Below, one piece after another: positions 51,525 through 60,203 of a DNA stretch of 64,000 nucleotides. The stretch lies in NCBI RefSeq assembly GCF_014645795.1, contig NZ_BMMK01000012.1:68118-132117 (forward strand), read 5' to 3'. Below the pieces are notes generated by a model that was given only the letters and a program-made list of their open reading frames with translations, did no database searches and had not been told where the DNA came from. This DNA comes from Longimycelium tulufanense (GTDB taxonomy: Bacteria; Actinomycetota; Actinomycetes; Mycobacteriales; Pseudonocardiaceae). A program made the translations under genes and the position numbers. Position 1 is the first letter of the stretch, and the number at the start of each line of letters is the position of its first letter.

Positions 51525-51591
51525 TCTGCGCACCGCGCCCGGCGGCGGGACGATGGGCCCGTCGCCTCGACGCTCGGGAGGTGCGGTCGCG

Positions 51592-52482
51592 ATGCCCAGG
51601 CATGGTGCCGTGGTGGTGGGATTCGACGGATCCGAGGTCGCGCGCCGGGCCGCGTTGTGGGGCGCCAGGGAGGCAGCGAGCCGGCACCGGCCGCTGCACC
51701 TGCTGCACGCCTTCCACTGGCCGTTCGTCGACCTGGTCCAGGTGCGGCTCCCGGCGGGCGTGCTGGCCGAGGAGCCGGTCCGGGAGTGGTTGGAGGGCAT
51801 TCTCGCCGACACCGCCGAGGAGTGCCGGCAGGCCCACCCCGACCTCACCGTCACCACCGAGATCGAGGCCGGCGACCCGGTCGAGACGCTGGCCCAGGCC
51901 AGCGAGGAGGCGGACCTGGTCGTGGTCGGCCGCTCGGGCATCACCGGCGCGGCGCGGGCCCTGCTCGGCTCCACCTCGGCCGAGCTGGTCCGGCACGCGA
52001 CCGGCCCCACGGTCGTGGTCCGCGGTGAGGCCGAGCACCAGGGCCCGGAGACCGGCGGCCAGGTGGTGGTCGGGGCGGACGGCTCCCGGGTGAGCTCCGG
52101 GGCCATCGGCTTCGCCTTCGACTTCGCCTCCCGGCACGGGCACGAGCTGGTTGCCGTACACGCCTGGGCCGACCTGCCGCTGGACGCGCTGGCACCGGTG
52201 CGGGTGTGGGACTTCAACTGGGAGGAGGTCCGCTCGGAGGCGCGGGAGCTGCTGTCGGAGTCCCTCGCCGGCTGGCAGGAGCGTTACCCGGACGTGCCGC
52301 TGCACCGGGTGGTGACGACCGAGCGGCCGGTCGACGCGTTGTTGGAGCGGGCGGACGGGGCGGCGTTGCTGGTGGTCGGCAGCCATGGCCGCGGTGCGGT
52401 GCGGCGGGCCCTGCTGGGATCGGTGAGCCACGCCGTGCTGAACCGGGCGACCTGCCCGGTGGCGGTGCTGCGCCCGAGCTGA
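51592..52482 (+). CDS. Tandem universal stress protein (two UspA domains)
   Basis: A 296-residue protein made of two UspA folds. Domain 1 starts AVVVGFDGSEVARRAALWGA and ends VVGRSGITGAARALLGSTSAE. Domain 2 starts QVVVGADGSRVSSGAIGFAF and ends VVGSHGRGAVRRALLGSVSHAVL. The G-x2-G-x9-G(S/T) ATP-binding pattern is clear in domain 2 and close in domain 1. Tandem USPs in actinobacteria respond to hypoxia or stationary phase. The ATG at 51592 follows GGGAGGTG. It is downstream of the ABC exporter genes on the same strand. Confidence 0.94.
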   Translation: MPRHGAVVVGFDGSEVARRAALWGAREAASRHRPLHLLHAFHWPFVDLVQVRLPAGVLAEEPVREWLEGILADTAEECRQAHPDLTVTTEIEAGDPVETLAQASEEADLVVVGRSGITGAARALLGSTSAELVRHATGPTVVVRGEAEHQGPETGGQVVVGADGSRVSSGAIGFAFDFASRHGHELVAVHAWADLPLDALAPVRVWDFNWEEVRSEARELLSESLAGWQERYPDVPLHRVVTTERPVDALLERADGAALLVVGSHGRGAVRRALLGSVSHAVLNRATCPVAVLRPS

Positions 52483-52531
52483 CCGGACGCTGCGGTGGCC
52501 GCCTCGAGGGCAGGTGTGCGAGGCTGGCCGG

Positions 52532-52933
52532 GTGACGACGGACCCGGCTCAGGACCCCGATGTACAGGAGCTCGCCACGAAGCTGTTCAACGCGGCGCGC
52601 TCCGGGGACAGCGCCACGCTGGCCGCCTACGTCGACGCTGGCGTGCCCGTCAACCTCAGCAACGAGAAGGGCGACAGCCTCCTCATGCTCGCCGCCTACC
52701 ACGGGCACGCGGGTGCCGTGCAGGCCCTGCTGGAGCGCGGCGCCGACGCGGACCGGCCCAACGATCGGGGCCAGACCCCCATTGCCGGCGCCACTTTCAA
52801 GGGCGAGGTCGAGGTCGTGCGTGCGTTGCTCGACGGCGGTGCCGACCCGTACGCCGGACAGCCGTCAGCTGTCGACACCGCACGCATGTTCGGCCGGGAC
52901 GATCTGCTTTCCCTTTTCGGGCAGGGAGGCTGA
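52532..52933 (+). CDS. Ankyrin-repeat protein
   Basis: A 133-residue protein with about three ankyrin repeats: LFNAARSGDSATLAAYVDAG, KGDSLLMLAAYHGHAGAVQA and RGQTPIAGATFKGEVEVVRA, ending with a capping helix. It is probably a cytosolic protein-protein interaction module. In other bacteria such small ankyrin proteins sit beside catalase or stress genes. Here it follows a universal stress protein by 49 bases. GTG 52532 is used (GAGG eight bases upstream), and GTG 52514 would add six residues. Confidence 0.86.
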   Translation: MTTDPAQDPDVQELATKLFNAARSGDSATLAAYVDAGVPVNLSNEKGDSLLMLAAYHGHAGAVQALLERGADADRPNDRGQTPIAGATFKGEVEVVRALLDGGADPYAGQPSAVDTARMFGRDDLLSLFGQGG

Positions 52934-53347
52934 CCGCGGTTCCCCCGCCGGCAACCCGACGGGTGTCCTACGGCGTTGGTTTCTCTTGGTGTACAAGGCT
53001 TTCATAGCCCCCTGATCATTTGCGTTCCCTTCATGTTCGGGTCGCGGGGCGTGCAACCTGCCGGGGCCAGCCTGGCTGCATGGAGTCGCGAAGTTCGCAC
53101 TTACCCATGTCGTTCGACGAACCACCGCAAAGACCGCGGTGAACAGCGTCCCGCCGACGTCGGATCGTGATCCGGGCTTGGTAATACCTCCGTTCAGACG
53201 TGTGATCGATCCGATGGCACGCGGGCGGGTTGTGGTGGCAACTCATTGGTGGGCACGACGGGAGTGGCCAATGCTGCCAGCGGAACTCCGTGGTTGCCCG
53301 GGGACGGCGGAGTTAGGGTCGGTCAGGTTGCTTGCGGGGAGGGCATT
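52934..53347 (+). other. Intergenic region before the DAO oxidase
   Basis: 414 bases with no gene recognised on either strand. Composition is less GC-biased than the flanking genes (53010-53110 region), consistent with promoter space. No strong inverted repeat was noticed. Confidence 0.45.
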
Positions 53348-54451
53348 GTGCACGTGGACTTTCTGGTCGTCGGCGGGGGCATGGCCGGGGTGTCGGTGGC
53401 CGCCGAGCTGGTGCCGTTCGGCAGCGTCGCGCTGCTGGAGCAGGAGGGCGAGCTCGCCCGGCACACCACCGGTCGTTCCGCCGCGGTCTTCTTGGAGAGC
53501 TACGGCTCGCCGGAGGTCCGCGCGCTGACCCGCGCGAGCCGACCGATCATCGAGGCCGCCGGCACCGACCCGCTGCTCTCGGCGCGGCCGATGATCCAAG
53601 TCGCCCGGGCCGACCAGGAGGACCGGCTCGCCAAGGAGATCAGCGCGGCTCCGGGACTGGCGCCGCTGGACGTCCGGGAGGCGCTGGAGCTGTGCCCCGT
53701 GTTGCGGCCGGACTACGTCGGGGGGGCCGCAGTGGACCATTCCGCCGCCGACATCGACGTGAACGGCCTGCACCAGCACTACGTCGCGGTGGCCCGGCGC
53801 TCGGGCCGGGCTGAGATCCGGAAGGGAGCGACGCTGCTCGCGGGCGAGTACCGCGGAGGCCGGTGGCAGGTCGAGACGGGTGCCGGCGAGGTGCGCGCGG
53901 GTGTCGTGGTCGATGCGGCAGGCGCGTGGGCCGACCAGGTCGCCGAACGGCTCGGCGTTGCGCCCGTGGGGCTGCGGCCGCTCCGGCGGACCGCGGCGGT
54001 GTGCCCGGTGGCGGTCGACCCGCGGGGCTGGCCGCTGGTCTGCGACGTCGATGACGAGTTCTACTTCCGTCCGGAGGGTGGCAGCGTGCTGGTCTCGCCG
54101 GCCGACGAGACACCCGACCAGCCCGGTGACGCCCGGCCCGACGAGCTCGGCGTGGCCCTCGCACTGGAGCGGGTGAACGCGGCGACCACGTTGGGGTTGC
54201 GCAGTGTTCGGACCGCGTGGGCGGGGCTGCGGACCTTTGCCCCGGACCGCAACCCCGTGGTCGGAATGGCAGCGGACGTGCCCGGGTTCTGTTGGCTGGC
54301 CGGGCAGGGCGGCTACGGCATCCAGATGGCGCCGGCGCTGGCCCGACTCGCCGCGGCGCTGATCACCGGTGCCTCGGGAACCCCCGCCGAGGGGCTGCCC
54401 GTCGAACGCATCGCGCCCACCCGAGACACACTGCGGAACACCCAGCGCTGA
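53348..54451 (+). CDS. DAO-family FAD-dependent amine/amino-acid oxidoreductase
   Basis: A 367-residue flavoenzyme. FAD site VDFLVVGGGMAGVSVAAEL at the N-terminus, RHTTGRSAAVFLESYG near residue 38 (typical of D-arginine dehydrogenase/glycine oxidase-like members), VVVDAAGAWADQVAERLG, and the closing NPVVGMAADVPGFCWLAGQGGYGIQMAPAL. It oxidises a D-amino acid or N-alkyl amino acid with transfer of electrons to oxygen or the quinone pool. The RHTTGRSA segment most resembles D-arginine dehydrogenases. The GTG start at 53348 follows GGGGAGGG. It is a single gene with no obvious pathway partner. Confidence 0.88.
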   Translation: MHVDFLVVGGGMAGVSVAAELVPFGSVALLEQEGELARHTTGRSAAVFLESYGSPEVRALTRASRPIIEAAGTDPLLSARPMIQVARADQEDRLAKEISAAPGLAPLDVREALELCPVLRPDYVGGAAVDHSAADIDVNGLHQHYVAVARRSGRAEIRKGATLLAGEYRGGRWQVETGAGEVRAGVVVDAAGAWADQVAERLGVAPVGLRPLRRTAAVCPVAVDPRGWPLVCDVDDEFYFRPEGGSVLVSPADETPDQPGDARPDELGVALALERVNAATTLGLRSVRTAWAGLRTFAPDRNPVVGMAADVPGFCWLAGQGGYGIQMAPALARLAAALITGASGTPAEGLPVERIAPTRDTLRNTQR

Positions 54452-54496
54452 CCGCTGGCGCGGGCCGTCACCGCACTCGGCACAGGTATCGACGTC

Positions 54497-54832
54497 CTAG
54501 GCGACTCCGGTCCACGTGCGGGCGTTCGCGGCCGGCTCCGGCGTACCGCCCGACCGCATCTCGACCTCGCACACCGGATCGGTCTTGTCCCCGCCGAAGC
54601 CGGTGATCCGCCAGACCTTGACCCGCCACCGCTCGCCGGGCGGCTGCCGGTACTTGTCGAAGAACTCCTCGGCGAGCGCGCAGGCGTAGTCCGGCGCGGT
54701 GGTGCCGGCCCGGCGTTGCGCGCTGCTTCCGACGTAGAAGCCGTGATCGTTGATGTCCTCGGTCCGCACGAGTTGGAGCTGGCCGCGTCGGACCACCCAG
54801 TACTCGACCCGATGCCAGTGGTCCAGGTCCAT
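54497..54832 (-). CDS. Conserved hypothetical protein
   Basis: A 111-residue soluble protein with no family recognised: MDLDHWHRVEYWVVRRGQLQ at the start, then DINDHGFYVGSSAQRRAG, YACALAEEFFDKYRQPPGER and a central VKVWRITGFGGDK. Coding potential is good (high third-position GC), and GGAGGTGACGTG precedes the ATG. It is convergent with the DAO oxidase (45 bases apart). The function cannot be inferred. Confidence 0.72.
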   Translation of the reverse strand: MDLDHWHRVEYWVVRRGQLQLVRTEDINDHGFYVGSSAQRRAGTTAPDYACALAEEFFDKYRQPPGERWRVKVWRITGFGGDKTDPVCEVEMRSGGTPEPAANARTWTGVA

Positions 54833-55381
54833 CACGTCACCTCCGCACCACCCCACGTCCTGACAACGACATGGAGCCGAGGACCTGCCGAGCACGGACC
54901 AATGATCACGTTCCGCACCCACTCACCCTTGGAGCTTCCACCTTACGGCCCAGCACCATTGCCAGGTCAACAACCCGGGGTGAGCAAAGATCGCCGGCTC
55001 CGTCGTCCAATCGAGTAGTCGCAGGCCAAGGTTGCCTGCGAGCCAACGCCGGTGGTCGAGCGGCGGAACGCTGCCCGGACGACATGCGGGGGCCGCCAGG
55101 GACGCCGAGTCCGCACGATCCGGCGTCGATGCGACTCCGCCCGCGGGTCCACCGGCGCTGGTAGGCCCCGGTTACCCGGTACCGGGACCGCTATGCAGCT
55201 CCAAGGAGTGAGTCCGGATGTTCAGTCGGTGAACAGGTGGTGCAGGAACCGCTGCGGCTCGGCGCGACGGGGAGTACGGGCGCTCAAGGGTTTCGGCGAC
55301 CTGCTGGGCTCGAGCGGGCTGTCAGGGCTCGACCTACCCTGGAGTGGACCAGGCGTCACGAGCCCGGCATATGGCGTCGGC
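54833..55381. other. Intergenic region with a short palindrome
   Basis: 549 bases without a convincing gene. CCCGGTACCGGG (55175-55186) is an exact 12-base palindrome. The left end should contain the promoter of the 111-residue gene. Confidence 0.45.
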
Positions 55382-56386
55382 TCAGGTGAGAGCAAGCTCC
55401 GCGGTGACAACCCGGTGGTCGCTTCCGGCGATCGTGTGCTCACGCGCCGAAACCGCCACCAGTCCCGGGCCGTGCAGCACGTGATCGATCTGGAACGACG
55501 GAGGCAAAAAAGCTTTTCCCACCGGCCAGGTCGGCGCCCAACCACGGCCGAGCTCAGCGTGGGTATCGACAAGGCCGGCGGCCAGGAGCGACCTCATCGG
55601 TGCGTGGTCGAGCGTGGCGTTGAAGTCCCCGAGCACCACCATGTCCCGCCCCGCAGCGGCGGCTTCGTCCCGCAGTGCCTCGAGATCGACCGTCCACTGC
55701 TGCGGATCACCTGCCGGGTAGAAGGTGTGTACGGCGACGAGTTTCACCGCACGACCGCCAACCCTCAGTTCCGCTGTGGTCTGGGGCCAGGTCGTCGGAC
55801 GATCGAGAAGTCCACCACGGCTGAGTGGCAGCCGCGAGTAGATCGAAGAGTCGACTTCGGGGTGCAGTTCGCGGTAGGGCATCAGCTCGCGCAGACCCGC
55901 CTCGTCGAGTTCACGTACTCCCTGCTGCGTCAGCTCTTGGACGGCAAGGACGTCCAACCGCTCGGCACGAACCAGCTCGACGAGGGCACGGGCGTCGATC
56001 TGGCCCACATAGGTGTTGCTGGTGCCGATCCGCAACCTCGGCACGTCGGCGGGGATGACAACGTCTCGGGGAACGAACCGGGGCACCAGCAAGATCAGTT
56101 CGGTCACCACCAGTACGACCGCCGTCACAGCCAGCCACCTGGCCTTCAGCGCCAGCACGGCGAGAAGAAGTCCAACGGTGCCCACGGCGACAAGGGGAAA
56201 CGCGGCAACCGGCATCGCAAGAAACGTGCCAGCATCGAGTCCCGTCAGTCGGACCATCACCAGCGCGGCTACGCCCGCCAGCGCCACCGCGCAGACAAGC
56301 AGGACGGAGGAGCGGAACCGTCCGCGTCGAGAAACAGGCGGCTGTTCGGCCGCCCTTGCCGGCCCAGGCATCCCAACGCTGGTCAT
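55382..56386 (-). CDS. Membrane-anchored endonuclease/exonuclease/phosphatase (EEP) family protein
   Basis: A 334-residue protein: a short basic N-terminus, three hydrophobic helices (about 27-45, 50-74, 78-100), then an extracytosolic EEP domain from about residue 112 (RIGTSNTYVGQIDARALVEL). Motifs VLAVQELTQQG (catalytic Glu), GDFNATLDHAP (Asp-Asn) and GSDHRVVTAEL (Asp-His) are intact, so metal-dependent phosphodiesterase chemistry is expected. In this topology the active site lies outside the cell. Substrates in this subgroup range from nucleic acids to lipids and are unknown here. GGAGGGTGG precedes the ATG at 56386. Confidence 0.9.
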   Translation of the reverse strand: MTSVGMPGPARAAEQPPVSRRGRFRSSVLLVCAVALAGVAALVMVRLTGLDAGTFLAMPVAAFPLVAVGTVGLLLAVLALKARWLAVTAVVLVVTELILLVPRFVPRDVVIPADVPRLRIGTSNTYVGQIDARALVELVRAERLDVLAVQELTQQGVRELDEAGLRELMPYRELHPEVDSSIYSRLPLSRGGLLDRPTTWPQTTAELRVGGRAVKLVAVHTFYPAGDPQQWTVDLEALRDEAAAAGRDMVVLGDFNATLDHAPMRSLLAAGLVDTHAELGRGWAPTWPVGKAFLPPSFQIDHVLHGPGLVAVSAREHTIAGSDHRVVTAELALT

Positions 56387-56528
56387 CCACCCTCCAGGTT
56401 CTTCAACCGATCCAACCGTAACCGTCGGCCGGCCACCCGAAGCGGATCGAAAACCTGTGGCCTCCACCACTGCTTTCCTCTACCGTGTCCCGAGGTTTCG
56501 TTGTCCCAGACCATGCAGGGGATGCTTC

Positions 56529-56894
56529 ATGGGCGTGTATGTCGGGGTCCGAGGATGGCTGGAGTGCGACGAAAAGCAGCTTGTAGCGATTCAGGCCATC
56601 ATCCAGTCTCATGACGACGACCACTATTCCGGTGGGTGGGGAACGCCGAGGAGAGCCGTCAACTGGACTAGCTATATCTTCTACTCCGCCGATATTCGCG
56701 AGCAGGCCGTCGACTGGCTACTGGACCAACTTCGGGAAATTGCCGGGATTCCGGCTTCCGATGCGGACAACGACCTGGTCCGTGGGTTGTTCCTTGCCAG
56801 CCACGAGGTGGACGGCATGAGCGAGTGGCAGGTCCGTGACGGCCAGGTCTTCATCTCGCGGGCAGACAGCAGGTACGAGTACCTCGATATCTAG
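56529..56894 (+). CDS. Hypothetical protein, unknown family
   Basis: A 121-residue acidic soluble protein: MGVYVGVRGWLECDEKQLVA at the start, then GGWGTPRRAVNWTSYIFYSA, and a C-terminal EWQVRDGQVFISRADSRYEY. Its codon bias is weaker than that of neighbours (for example more A/T at third positions near 56570-56720), which suggests recent acquisition. Its size and composition recall immunity-type proteins of polymorphic toxin systems, but no toxin gene is adjacent, so that is only a thought. Only a weak ribosome site (GGGGATG) lies before the ATG. Confidence 0.65.
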   Translation: MGVYVGVRGWLECDEKQLVAIQAIIQSHDDDHYSGGWGTPRRAVNWTSYIFYSADIREQAVDWLLDQLREIAGIPASDADNDLVRGLFLASHEVDGMSEWQVRDGQVFISRADSRYEYLDI

Positions 56895-56938
56895 GCCAAC
56901 AGACTCATCGGTCGACATCACCGTCCTGAGTAGCTCGC

Positions 56939-56960
56939 CAACCCGCTATAACGCGGGTTG
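56939..56960 (+). terminator. Hairpin after the 121-residue hypothetical gene
   Basis: CAACCCGC (56939-56946) and GCGGGTTG (56953-56960) pair perfectly around a 6-base TATAAC loop, 44 bases after the preceding stop codon. Intrinsic-terminator-like without a long T-run. Confidence 0.55.
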
Positions 56961-57065
56961 ATGGCGTCGCGAGCGAGTAGCAGCTTGGTCACGTGACGCG
57001 TGTCTCGAATTCCGCTGACAGGGATGGGGCTCACCCGCAGGCGGGGGTTGGACCAGCAGGCAGGC

Positions 57066-57096
57066 GGGTTGCCGGGGAACAGCTCCCCAGCAACCC
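57066..57096 (+). promoter_or_regulatory. Strong leader hairpin before the ABC importer
   Basis: GGGTTGCCGGGGA (57066-57078) pairs with TCCCCAGCAACCC (57084-57096) with one mismatch around a 5-base loop. It lies 110 bases before the binding-protein start, in a 246-base non-coding leader. It does not contain the cobalamin aptamer blocks found before metE. It may be an attenuator or part of an unrecognised leader RNA. Confidence 0.45.
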
Positions 57097-57206
57097 GGCC
57101 AACTGATCTCGTGGTCGCCGGGAACTTTCGTGTGCGCCGCCCCGACTAGGTGCACGGGCCGCAGAGCGACCGGGCCGACAGGATCGAGATCAGGGAGTAG
57201 TTGGGT

Positions 57207-58274
57207 ATGCGCTCTCGTGTGATGTGCGCCCTCGCGGTGGGCACCGCCGTGCTGGCGGCCGCCTGTGGAGGAGGCCAGGCGGGGCCGGCGGCACAGGCAC
57301 CCACCTCCGGTGCCTCGGCGGGGTTCCCCGTGACAGTGGATGACTGCGGGGACAAGCGGGTCGAGTTCACCGCCTCGCCCCAACGGATCGTCACCAGCAA
57401 CGCCTCGGCCCTGGAGATGTTGTTCTGGCTCGGCGCGGGCGACCGCGTGATCGGGACCGGTTTCCCACCCGGGAAGGGCACTTTGCCCGGCTCGTTCGCC
57501 ACGGCGGCGGAGAAGGTGCCGGTGCTGTCCGACTCGGTCATCCCCAAGGAGAAGCTGCTCGGTTCCGGCGCGGAGCTCTACATCGACACCTTCGCGAGCA
57601 TGAACATGGGCGGCGGTGCGGTTGGGCCGCCGACGGACCAGGAGTTCGCCGCCGCGAACATCAAGCACCTCTATCTGAAGTCGACGGCGTGCGCGTCCGA
57701 GGCGTCCGGTCCGCTGACCGACCTGTCGTCGGTGGAAAACGACATCAAGCGGCTGGGGACGGCCACCGGAACCTCGGCCAAGGCCGACGAGCTGGTCAAG
57801 GGGATGCGCAGCAAGGTGGACAAGGTACGTGACGCCCTGTCCTCGGTCCCGGAGAACAAGCAGCCGAGTTACTTCTTCTTCGACTTCAACGCGGGTACCA
57901 ACCAGCCGATCGCGGCGTGCGGTAAGCAGGTCGCCAACGCTGTGATCACGCTGGCCGGCGCACGCAACGTCTTTGCCGACTGCGATGCCGACTTCAAGCC
58001 GGTCGGTTGGGAAGACGTGGTGGCCCGCAACCCCGACTGGATCCAGCTGGGAATCCGCGACAAGGGCAACCCCGAGGCGAACAAGGCGGCCTTCGCGGCG
58101 GCCGAGAAGTTCCTGCGGGAGTTCCCGGCGACGGCGGGCCTCGAGGCAGTCAAGCGCGGCCGGTTCCTCCGGGTCGGCTCCGAGCAGACGACCATCCCGG
58201 GCGTCCGGAACGCCGACACCGTCGTGCAGATCGCGTCGACGCTGCACCCCGACCTGGTCAAGGCTGACGGCTGA
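57207..58274 (+). CDS. Metal-complex ABC transporter substrate-binding lipoprotein (FecB/BtuF type)
   Basis: A 355-residue lipoprotein. Signal peptide with lipobox LAAACGGG (Cys near residue 22), then a class III binding-protein fold typical of siderophore, haem and B12 importers: PQRIVTSNASALEMLFWLGAG near residue 56, PKEKLLGSGAELYIDTFASM, and a C-terminal VGWEDVVARNPDWIQLGI. The ligand is not evident. The ATG at 57207 follows GGGAG at a slightly long distance. It is first of three genes (binding protein, permease, ATPase) and faces an isocyanide biosynthesis gene set, so import of a metallophore-type complex is an attractive inference. Confidence 0.9.
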   Translation: MRSRVMCALAVGTAVLAAACGGGQAGPAAQAPTSGASAGFPVTVDDCGDKRVEFTASPQRIVTSNASALEMLFWLGAGDRVIGTGFPPGKGTLPGSFATAAEKVPVLSDSVIPKEKLLGSGAELYIDTFASMNMGGGAVGPPTDQEFAAANIKHLYLKSTACASEASGPLTDLSSVENDIKRLGTATGTSAKADELVKGMRSKVDKVRDALSSVPENKQPSYFFFDFNAGTNQPIAACGKQVANAVITLAGARNVFADCDADFKPVGWEDVVARNPDWIQLGIRDKGNPEANKAAFAAAEKFLREFPATAGLEAVKRGRFLRVGSEQTTIPGVRNADTVVQIASTLHPDLVKADG

Positions 58275-58276
58275 TC

Positions 58277-59350
58277 GTGAGTAGCACGCCAACAACCGCG
58301 GTGCGGCGCGAGCACAGCACTGTCGTGGTGGGGGCCAGGTCCACGGTCGTTGCGCTGCTGCTGACGGTGGCCTTGCTGGTCGGGCTGGTGCTCGGGGTGT
58401 CGGTGGGTTCGACCTTCGTGCCGCCCGGCCAGGTGTGGTCGATCGTGGCCGGCCACCTTCTGGGCCGTGCTCCGGCTCCCGGAACCCCTGATCTGATCGT
58501 ATGGCAACTGCGGGTGCCGCGAGCGCTTCTCGCCGCCGTGGTCGGTGCCGGGCTCGGCCTGGTTGGCTCCGCCGTCCAGGCCCTGGTTCGCAACCCGCTG
58601 GCCGACCCGTACCTGCTGGGTGTCTCGTCTGGTGCCTCACTCGGCGCGGTCGCGGTGATCGTGCTCGGTGCCGGCACGGGCGGCCTGCTCGGGCTGGGGT
58701 TGTCCACGGGCGCGTTTCTCGGCGCGCTGGGCGCTTTTGCCCTGGTGTGGGCACTCGCCCGGCGGGGAAACGGGTTCTCCCCGCTACGGCTGGTCCTGAC
58801 CGGCGTGGGGATCGGTCAGTTCCTTGCCGGGCTCACCAGCTACCTGGTCCTACGGACCTCCGACGAGCAGCAAACCCGCGGCGTGCTGTTCTGGTTGATG
58901 GGCAGCCTGAACGGTGCGCAGTGGTCGGTCGTCGTACTACCGGCCGTCGCCGTCGTGCTCGGCTTCGTTGTGCTGCAGGCCAGGGCGAGAGCGCTCAACG
59001 CGCTGTTGGTGGGCGACGAGACGGCAGCCGGACTCGGCGTGGATGTCACCCGGCTGCGTCGGGAACTCCTTGTGGTCACCAGTGTTCTCACCGGCGTCCT
59101 GGTTGCGGTCTCCGGAGCGATCGGTTTCGTGGGGTTGATGGTTCCCCACGTGTGCCGCCTGGTGGTCGGAGGTGACCACCGTCGGCTGCTCCCGATCTCG
59201 GCCCTGGCCGGCGCGGTGCTTCTCGTGGTGGTGGACATCCTGGCGCGGATCGCGCTGGACCAGCAGGAGGTCCCCATCGGTGTGGTCACCGCGCTGATCG
59301 GTGCGCCCACCCTGCTGTACCTGCTCGATCGACGCTTGGAGCGCAGTTGA
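58277..59350 (+). CDS. FecCD-type ABC importer permease
   Basis: A 357-residue permease with about ten helices. Family signatures are LRVPRALLAAVVGAGLGLVG, NPLADPYLLGVSSGASLGAV, the coupling-helix region FWLMGSLNGAQWS and the C-terminal GFVGLMVPHVCRLVVGGDHR, followed by GAVLLVVVDILAR. It forms the transmembrane pore (usually a homodimer) for iron-siderophore, haem or cobalamin uptake. The GTG start lies 2 bases after the binding-protein stop, and the stop overlaps the ATPase start as TTGA. All three genes are therefore coupled. Confidence 0.95.
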   Translation: MSSTPTTAVRREHSTVVVGARSTVVALLLTVALLVGLVLGVSVGSTFVPPGQVWSIVAGHLLGRAPAPGTPDLIVWQLRVPRALLAAVVGAGLGLVGSAVQALVRNPLADPYLLGVSSGASLGAVAVIVLGAGTGGLLGLGLSTGAFLGALGAFALVWALARRGNGFSPLRLVLTGVGIGQFLAGLTSYLVLRTSDEQQTRGVLFWLMGSLNGAQWSVVVLPAVAVVLGFVVLQARARALNALLVGDETAAGLGVDVTRLRRELLVVTSVLTGVLVAVSGAIGFVGLMVPHVCRLVVGGDHRRLLPISALAGAVLLVVVDILARIALDQQEVPIGVVTALIGAPTLLYLLDRRLERS

Positions 59351-60138
59351 GGATCGCCGTCGAGGACCTCGTCGTCTCGTTCTCCGGCCGCGCGGTGGTC
59401 TGCGGTGTCGACGTCGTGGCGGAACCGGGTGAGATCGTTGGTCTGGTGGGCCCCAACGGAAGCGGGAAAACCACCGTGCTCCGGACGATCTACCGTCACC
59501 TGCGGCCCGCCGCGGGCCGGGTGCTGCTGGACGGACGCGACATCCGGAAGCTGAACCCGTCGCGGGCCGCCCGGCACGTGGCCGCACTCCCCCAGGAGCG
59601 GGGCACCGACTTCGAGCTGTCCGTGCGGGAGGTGGTGGCGATGGGCCGTACTCCCTACAAGCGGGCCTTCTCCGGAGACGACACGAGCGACCGGGACATC
59701 ATTGCCACCGCGCTGGAGCAGGTGGGCATGGTCGATCACGGTGGCCGACCGTTCTCGGCCTTGTCCGGTGGCGAGCGGCAGCGGGTCCTGCTGGCCCGGG
59801 CGTTGGCACAGCAACCCGACGTCCTGGTACTGGACGAGCCCACCAACCATCTCGACATGCGCCACCAGATCGAGCTTCTCGCGCTCTTGCGGGCACAGCG
59901 ACGCACCACCGTGATCACGTTGCACGATCTCAATGCCGCCGCCTCGCTCTGCGACCGGTTGCACGTCCTCCGTGACGGAGTGGTGGTCGCATCCGGCGCT
60001 CCACGGGTGGTCCTCACCGTGGATTTACTGGCGGAGGTCTTCGGCGTGCATGCAGCGGTCGTGGAACATCCGTTGACCGGTGACCCGCTGATCGCCTTCG
60101 ACCACAACACACCCGCCGAGTCCGCGACGATCAGCTAG
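59347..60138 (+). CDS. FepC/BtuD-type ABC importer ATPase
   Basis: A 263-residue ATPase. Walker [17 protein letters not shown] (about 35-50), Q-loop in [20 protein letters not shown], signature [15 protein letters not shown], Walker [13 protein letters not shown] and H-loop TLHDL are intact. The MGRTPYK motif after the Q-loop is typical of iron-siderophore importers. The TTG start at 59347 is supported by GGAG seven bases upstream and by overlap with the permease stop. The gene ends 32 bases before a strong bidirectional hairpin. Confidence 0.95.
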   Translation: MRIAVEDLVVSFSGRAVVCGVDVVAEPGEIVGLVGPNGSGKTTVLRTIYRHLRPAAGRVLLDGRDIRKLNPSRAARHVAALPQERGTDFELSVREVVAMGRTPYKRAFSGDDTSDRDIIATALEQVGMVDHGGRPFSALSGGERQRVLLARALAQQPDVLVLDEPTNHLDMRHQIELLALLRAQRRTTVITLHDLNAAASLCDRLHVLRDGVVVASGAPRVVLTVDLLAEVFGVHAAVVEHPLTGDPLIAFDHNTPAESATIS

Positions 60139-60169
60139 CAACGCTCGGCCAGACATCACCCATTTCGGT

Positions 60170-60203
60170 TTCTGACCGGCACGGCCTCCCGCGCCGGTCA
60201 GAA
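60170..60203. terminator. Bidirectional terminator overlapping the isocyanide synthase stop
   Basis: TTCTGACCGGC (60170-60180) and GCCGGTCAGAA (60193-60203) form a perfect 11-bp stem with a 12-base loop between convergent operons. The stop codon of the isocyanide synthase gene (60198-60200) lies inside the right arm. Confidence 0.8.

Noticed and set aside
55052-56614. A 520-codon plus-strand frame across the EEP gene.
   Set aside because: Antisense to intact EEP catalytic motifs and without its own motifs.
56961-57206. A cobalamin riboswitch before the FecBCD importer.
   Set aside because: None of the conserved B12 aptamer blocks is present; only a hairpin is seen.
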